A DNA stretch of 34,714 nt from Nocardia vinacea NBRC 16497. Its GTDB lineage: Bacteria > Actinomycetota > Actinomycetes > Mycobacteriales > Mycobacteriaceae. The notes beneath the pieces are model-generated. The model was not told the DNA's origin. It did not search any database and saw nothing but the letters and a program-made list of their open reading frames with translations. Location: contig NZ_BAGN01000397.1 of NCBI RefSeq assembly GCF_000308835.1, positions 1-34,714 of the forward strand, read 5' to 3'. A program made the translations under genes and the position numbers. Below, in pieces: positions 32,373 through 34,714 of the stretch (the first letter of the stretch is position 1; each line of letters opens with the position of its first letter).

Positions 32373-33884
32373 ATGAACGTAGCGATGCTGTTGGATATGG
32401 CCGCCGACGGTTTCGGCGACCGAATCGTGGTCGGGCGGACGGCCGATGGACTCACGCCGACGCGGCTGCGCGAACTGGCCGCCGGCGGTGCGCGGGTGGT
32501 CCGTGCGGCCGGTGCCGATGCGATCGTGTACCTCGCCGTCAACGGTCCGGCCTTCCCGGTCGCGCTGTTCGCGGCGGCCCAGGCGGGTGTGCCGTTGGTG
32601 CCGGTGAACTACCGCCTCGGCGCGGAGCAACTGGACGCGTTATTGGCGAATCATCCACGCGCACTCGGTATCGCCGATCCCGAACAGGCCGAGGCATTGC
32701 GCCGGGCGGGGCTGTCGGTGCGGAGCCAGGAAGAGTGGTTGGCTGCCGCGGCGGCTGCCGGTGTCGACGACGGTGGCGAGGTTCCGGCCGCGCCCGAAAC
32801 ACCCGCGGTGTTGATCTACACCAGCGGCACGACCTCCGCGCCGAAGGGTGTGGTCCTGCGGCACCACAACTTGGTGTCGTATGTGCTCGGCACGGTGGAA
32901 TTCGCGGGTGCGGACGCCGACGAGGCCGCGCTGATGAGCGTGCCGCCGTACCACATCGCGGCCGTGTCCAACGTTTTGACGAACCTGTATGCCGGGCGTC
33001 GGGTGCTCACTCTCGAACAGTTCACGCCGCAGCAGTGGCTCGAACTCGTGCGCGAGCAACGGATATCGAATGCGATGGTCGTTCCGACCATGCTCGCCCG
33101 GATCATGGACGGTGACGGGCTCGACCGCTCGGTCCCGTCGTTGCGTTCGCTCGCCTACGGCGGCGCCAAGATGCCGGTGCGGGTGATCGAGACCGCGCTG
33201 CGGGAGTGGCCGCATGTCGATTTCGTCAATGCCTACGGGTTGACGGAGACCTCCTCCACGATCTCGGTGCTGGGGCCCGAGGAGCATCGTGCGGCCGTCG
33301 CCAGCGACGATCCCGCGGTGCGTGCTCGAATCGGATCGGCCGGCCGGCCGGTACCGGGTATCGAGCTCGAGGTTCGCGCCGAATCCGGTGCGCTCGCCGC
33401 GGCGGGGGAGCCTGGCCAGATCTGGGTGCGTGGCGAGCAGGTCTCGGGCGAATACGCCGGGCACGGTGCCTCGGTCGACGAACGGGGCTTCTTCCACACC
33501 CGTGACCACGGCCGCGTGGATGCCGACGGCTATCTCTACATCGAGGGCCGGGTCGACGACACCATCATCCGCGGCGCGGAGAATATCGCGCCCGCCGAGA
33601 TCGAGGACGTCCTGCTGCGGCATCCGGATGTGCTCGACGCGGTCGTCGTCGGTGTGGTCGACGAGGAGTGGGGCCAGCGGATCGAGGCCGTTGTCGTCCC
33701 GCGCAGCGGGGTGGACGTCGATGCCGAACAACTGCGCGCGGAGGTGCGAAAGACATTGCGCGGCTCCAAGACTCCCGATCGCATCACGTACTGGCCGGAA
33801 CTGCCGCGCACCGCGACCGGCAAGCTGGTGCGCCGGGATATCGTCGCGGCGCTGACGGCCGATCGTCAGCCGACCGCAGGGTGA
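32373..33884 (+). CDS. AMP-dependent acyl-CoA ligase (third)
   Basis: A 503-aa ANL-family ligase, closely related to the one at 13874 along its whole length (for example the shared DADGYLYIEGR and GAENIAPAEIE-type hinge blocks). Phosphate loop YTSGTTSAPKG, AYGLTET, and catalytic Lys484 in TATGK. Unlike its paralogue it keeps the Gly ending the phosphate loop. It lies between the 103-aa gene and a crotonase gene whose GTG overlaps its stop. Probably a carboxylic-acid:CoA ligase for a cyclic or aromatic acid; the acid is unknown. Confidence 0.93.
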   Translation: MNVAMLLDMAADGFGDRIVVGRTADGLTPTRLRELAAGGARVVRAAGADAIVYLAVNGPAFPVALFAAAQAGVPLVPVNYRLGAEQLDALLANHPRALGIADPEQAEALRRAGLSVRSQEEWLAAAAAAGVDDGGEVPAAPETPAVLIYTSGTTSAPKGVVLRHHNLVSYVLGTVEFAGADADEAALMSVPPYHIAAVSNVLTNLYAGRRVLTLEQFTPQQWLELVREQRISNAMVVPTMLARIMDGDGLDRSVPSLRSLAYGGAKMPVRVIETALREWPHVDFVNAYGLTETSSTISVLGPEEHRAAVASDDPAVRARIGSAGRPVPGIELEVRAESGALAAAGEPGQIWVRGEQVSGEYAGHGASVDERGFFHTRDHGRVDADGYLYIEGRVDDTIIRGAENIAPAEIEDVLLRHPDVLDAVVVGVVDEEWGQRIEAVVVPRSGVDVDAEQLRAEVRKTLRGSKTPDRITYWPELPRTATGKLVRRDIVAALTADRQPTAG

Positions 33885-34678
33885 GCACCACCCAACCGGG
33901 ACCGGTATCGGGCTCGAGCACCCTCGATGTCACGATCGAGGGGCCTGTCGCGTGGGTGCGTTTCGATCGACCGGAAGCACGCAACACGGTGATTCCGGAG
34001 CTTCTCATCGAGATGCATTCCGTGCTGACCGAATTGAGCCGCGACGATGCACTCGCCGTGGTGGTGCTGACCGGAAACGGTTCGACGTTCTGCCCCGGTG
34101 CGGATCTGAACCGCGCCGGGGCGGGCGGGTCCGCCGTGCTGCCGTCGCTCGAGATGTATCAGTCGGCGACCCTGCTGCACGAGATGCCGCAGTTGACCCT
34201 CGCCGCGGTGAACGGAGCCTGCGCGGGCCCGGGATTCGCCTGGGCCGCGGCGTGCGACCTGCGCGTCGCCGCGGCCGGTGCCCGATTCGCGACGGCGTTC
34301 CTGCAGGCCGGTGTGTCCGGTGAACTCGGCCTGCCGTGGACATTGGCGCGGGCACTCGGCGCGGCGTCGGCGCGGGACCTGTGCTTCCTACCGCGCAAGC
34401 TGACCGCGGATGAGGTCCGTGCCATCGGATTCGTCTCCCGGGTGTTTCCCGACGACGAATTCGACCACGAGGTCGCCGATTTGGTGCGCGAACTCGCGGC
34501 GCGTAGGCCCGCCGCCCTGCGGACCCTCAAGGCGAATTTCCTACTGGCCGAACGCACCGAGCTGGCGGACTACATCGCGGTGGAAAGCGAACGGCACCAC
34601 GGATTCTTCACCGGAGAGCAGCGCACGCAGACCGCCGAGGCGTTGCGTGTGCAGGGCCATCGGGTCCATGAGTCGTGA
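33881..34678 (+). CDS. Enoyl-CoA hydratase/isomerase family protein
   Basis: A 265-aa crotonase. Oxyanion-hole segments are TFCPGADLNRAG (69-80) and VNGACAGPGFAWA (110-122). The position of the first catalytic Glu appears to be Gln142 or nearby; Glu148 (SGELGLP) is a candidate acid, more like isomerase members of the family. GTG 33881 overlaps the ligase stop (GTGA), so the two are translationally coupled. The operon may continue beyond the window end. Confidence 0.9.
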   Translation: MSTTQPGPVSGSSTLDVTIEGPVAWVRFDRPEARNTVIPELLIEMHSVLTELSRDDALAVVVLTGNGSTFCPGADLNRAGAGGSAVLPSLEMYQSATLLHEMPQLTLAAVNGACAGPGFAWAAACDLRVAAAGARFATAFLQAGVSGELGLPWTLARALGAASARDLCFLPRKLTADEVRAIGFVSRVFPDDEFDHEVADLVRELAARRPAALRTLKANFLLAERTELADYIAVESERHHGFFTGEQRTQTAEALRVQGHRVHES

Positions 34679-34714
34679 GGACAGCGCTTGCTCCGGTTCC
34701 GGAGTGGGCAGTGC

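Overview
The window is high-GC DNA from an actinomycete. The best fit is Mycobacteriales (Nocardia/Rhodococcus type), judged from frequent GTG starts, an MTB12-like lipoprotein, an F420-type luciferase-like oxidoreductase, actinobacterial 3Fe-4S ferredoxin/P450 pairing and the many acyl-CoA enzymes. No rRNA, tRNA, transposase, integrase or CRISPR array was seen. It reads as one large catabolic island.

Layout. (1) 1-174: two copies of a ~46-bp repeat, each with a hairpin. (2) 244-1863 (-): DHA2-type MFS transporter. (3) 2185-2697 (+): MTB12-like lipoprotein. (4) 2899-15683 (+): an eleven-gene run, mostly with overlapping stop/start codons: SDR, 3Fe-4S ferredoxin, P450, amidohydrolase, two M24-fold proteins, a crotonase, a double-domain CaiB/BaiF CoA-transferase, a KstD-like flavoprotein, an acyl-CoA ligase and a 103-aa unknown protein. 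(5) 16033-16635 (+): exported M15-like peptidase. (6) 18798-16813 (-): second KstD-like flavoprotein plus a small unknown gene. (7) 19100-23697 (+): extradiol dioxygenase, second P450, second ligase, beta-hydroxyacid dehydrogenase-like protein. (8) 23778-24680 (+): IclR regulator. (9) 24811-25350 (+) flavin reductase, facing 28096-25370 (-) aldehyde dehydrogenase and HsaA-like flavin monooxygenase. (10) 28396-29910 (+): second MFS transporter with an intrinsic terminator. (11) 31760-29952 (-): crotonase and LLM oxidoreductase. (12) 32051-34678 (+): a second copy of the 103-aa unknown protein, a third ligase and a crotonase.

How the genes could work together (inference). P450 plus ferredoxin, SDR and two KstD-like dehydrogenases are the enzyme types needed to hydroxylate a saturated ring, oxidise it to a ketone and desaturate it towards a phenol, as known for cyclohexanecarboxylate and, in part, for steroids. 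The HsaA/HsaB-like pair could then make a catechol, the XylE-like dioxygenase could cleave it, and the aldehyde dehydrogenase could oxidise the semialdehyde. Ligases, crotonases and the CoA-transferase would handle CoA-bound side chains or ring fragments. The substrate is not identifiable from sequence alone; an alicyclic, terpenoid or steroid-like compound is the most economical guess.

Regulation. A palindrome, TTCCGCTGAGCGGAA or close variants, sits in four intergenic promoter regions, and a weak version lies upstream of the long operon. The IclR protein at 23778 is the obvious candidate to bind it. Two of these promoters also share the box TTCCTGNYCAAACTTGC. The most novel-looking items are the 103-aa protein/acyl-CoA ligase module, present twice in opposite gene order, and the coupled M24 pair in which the second member has lost four of five metal ligands.
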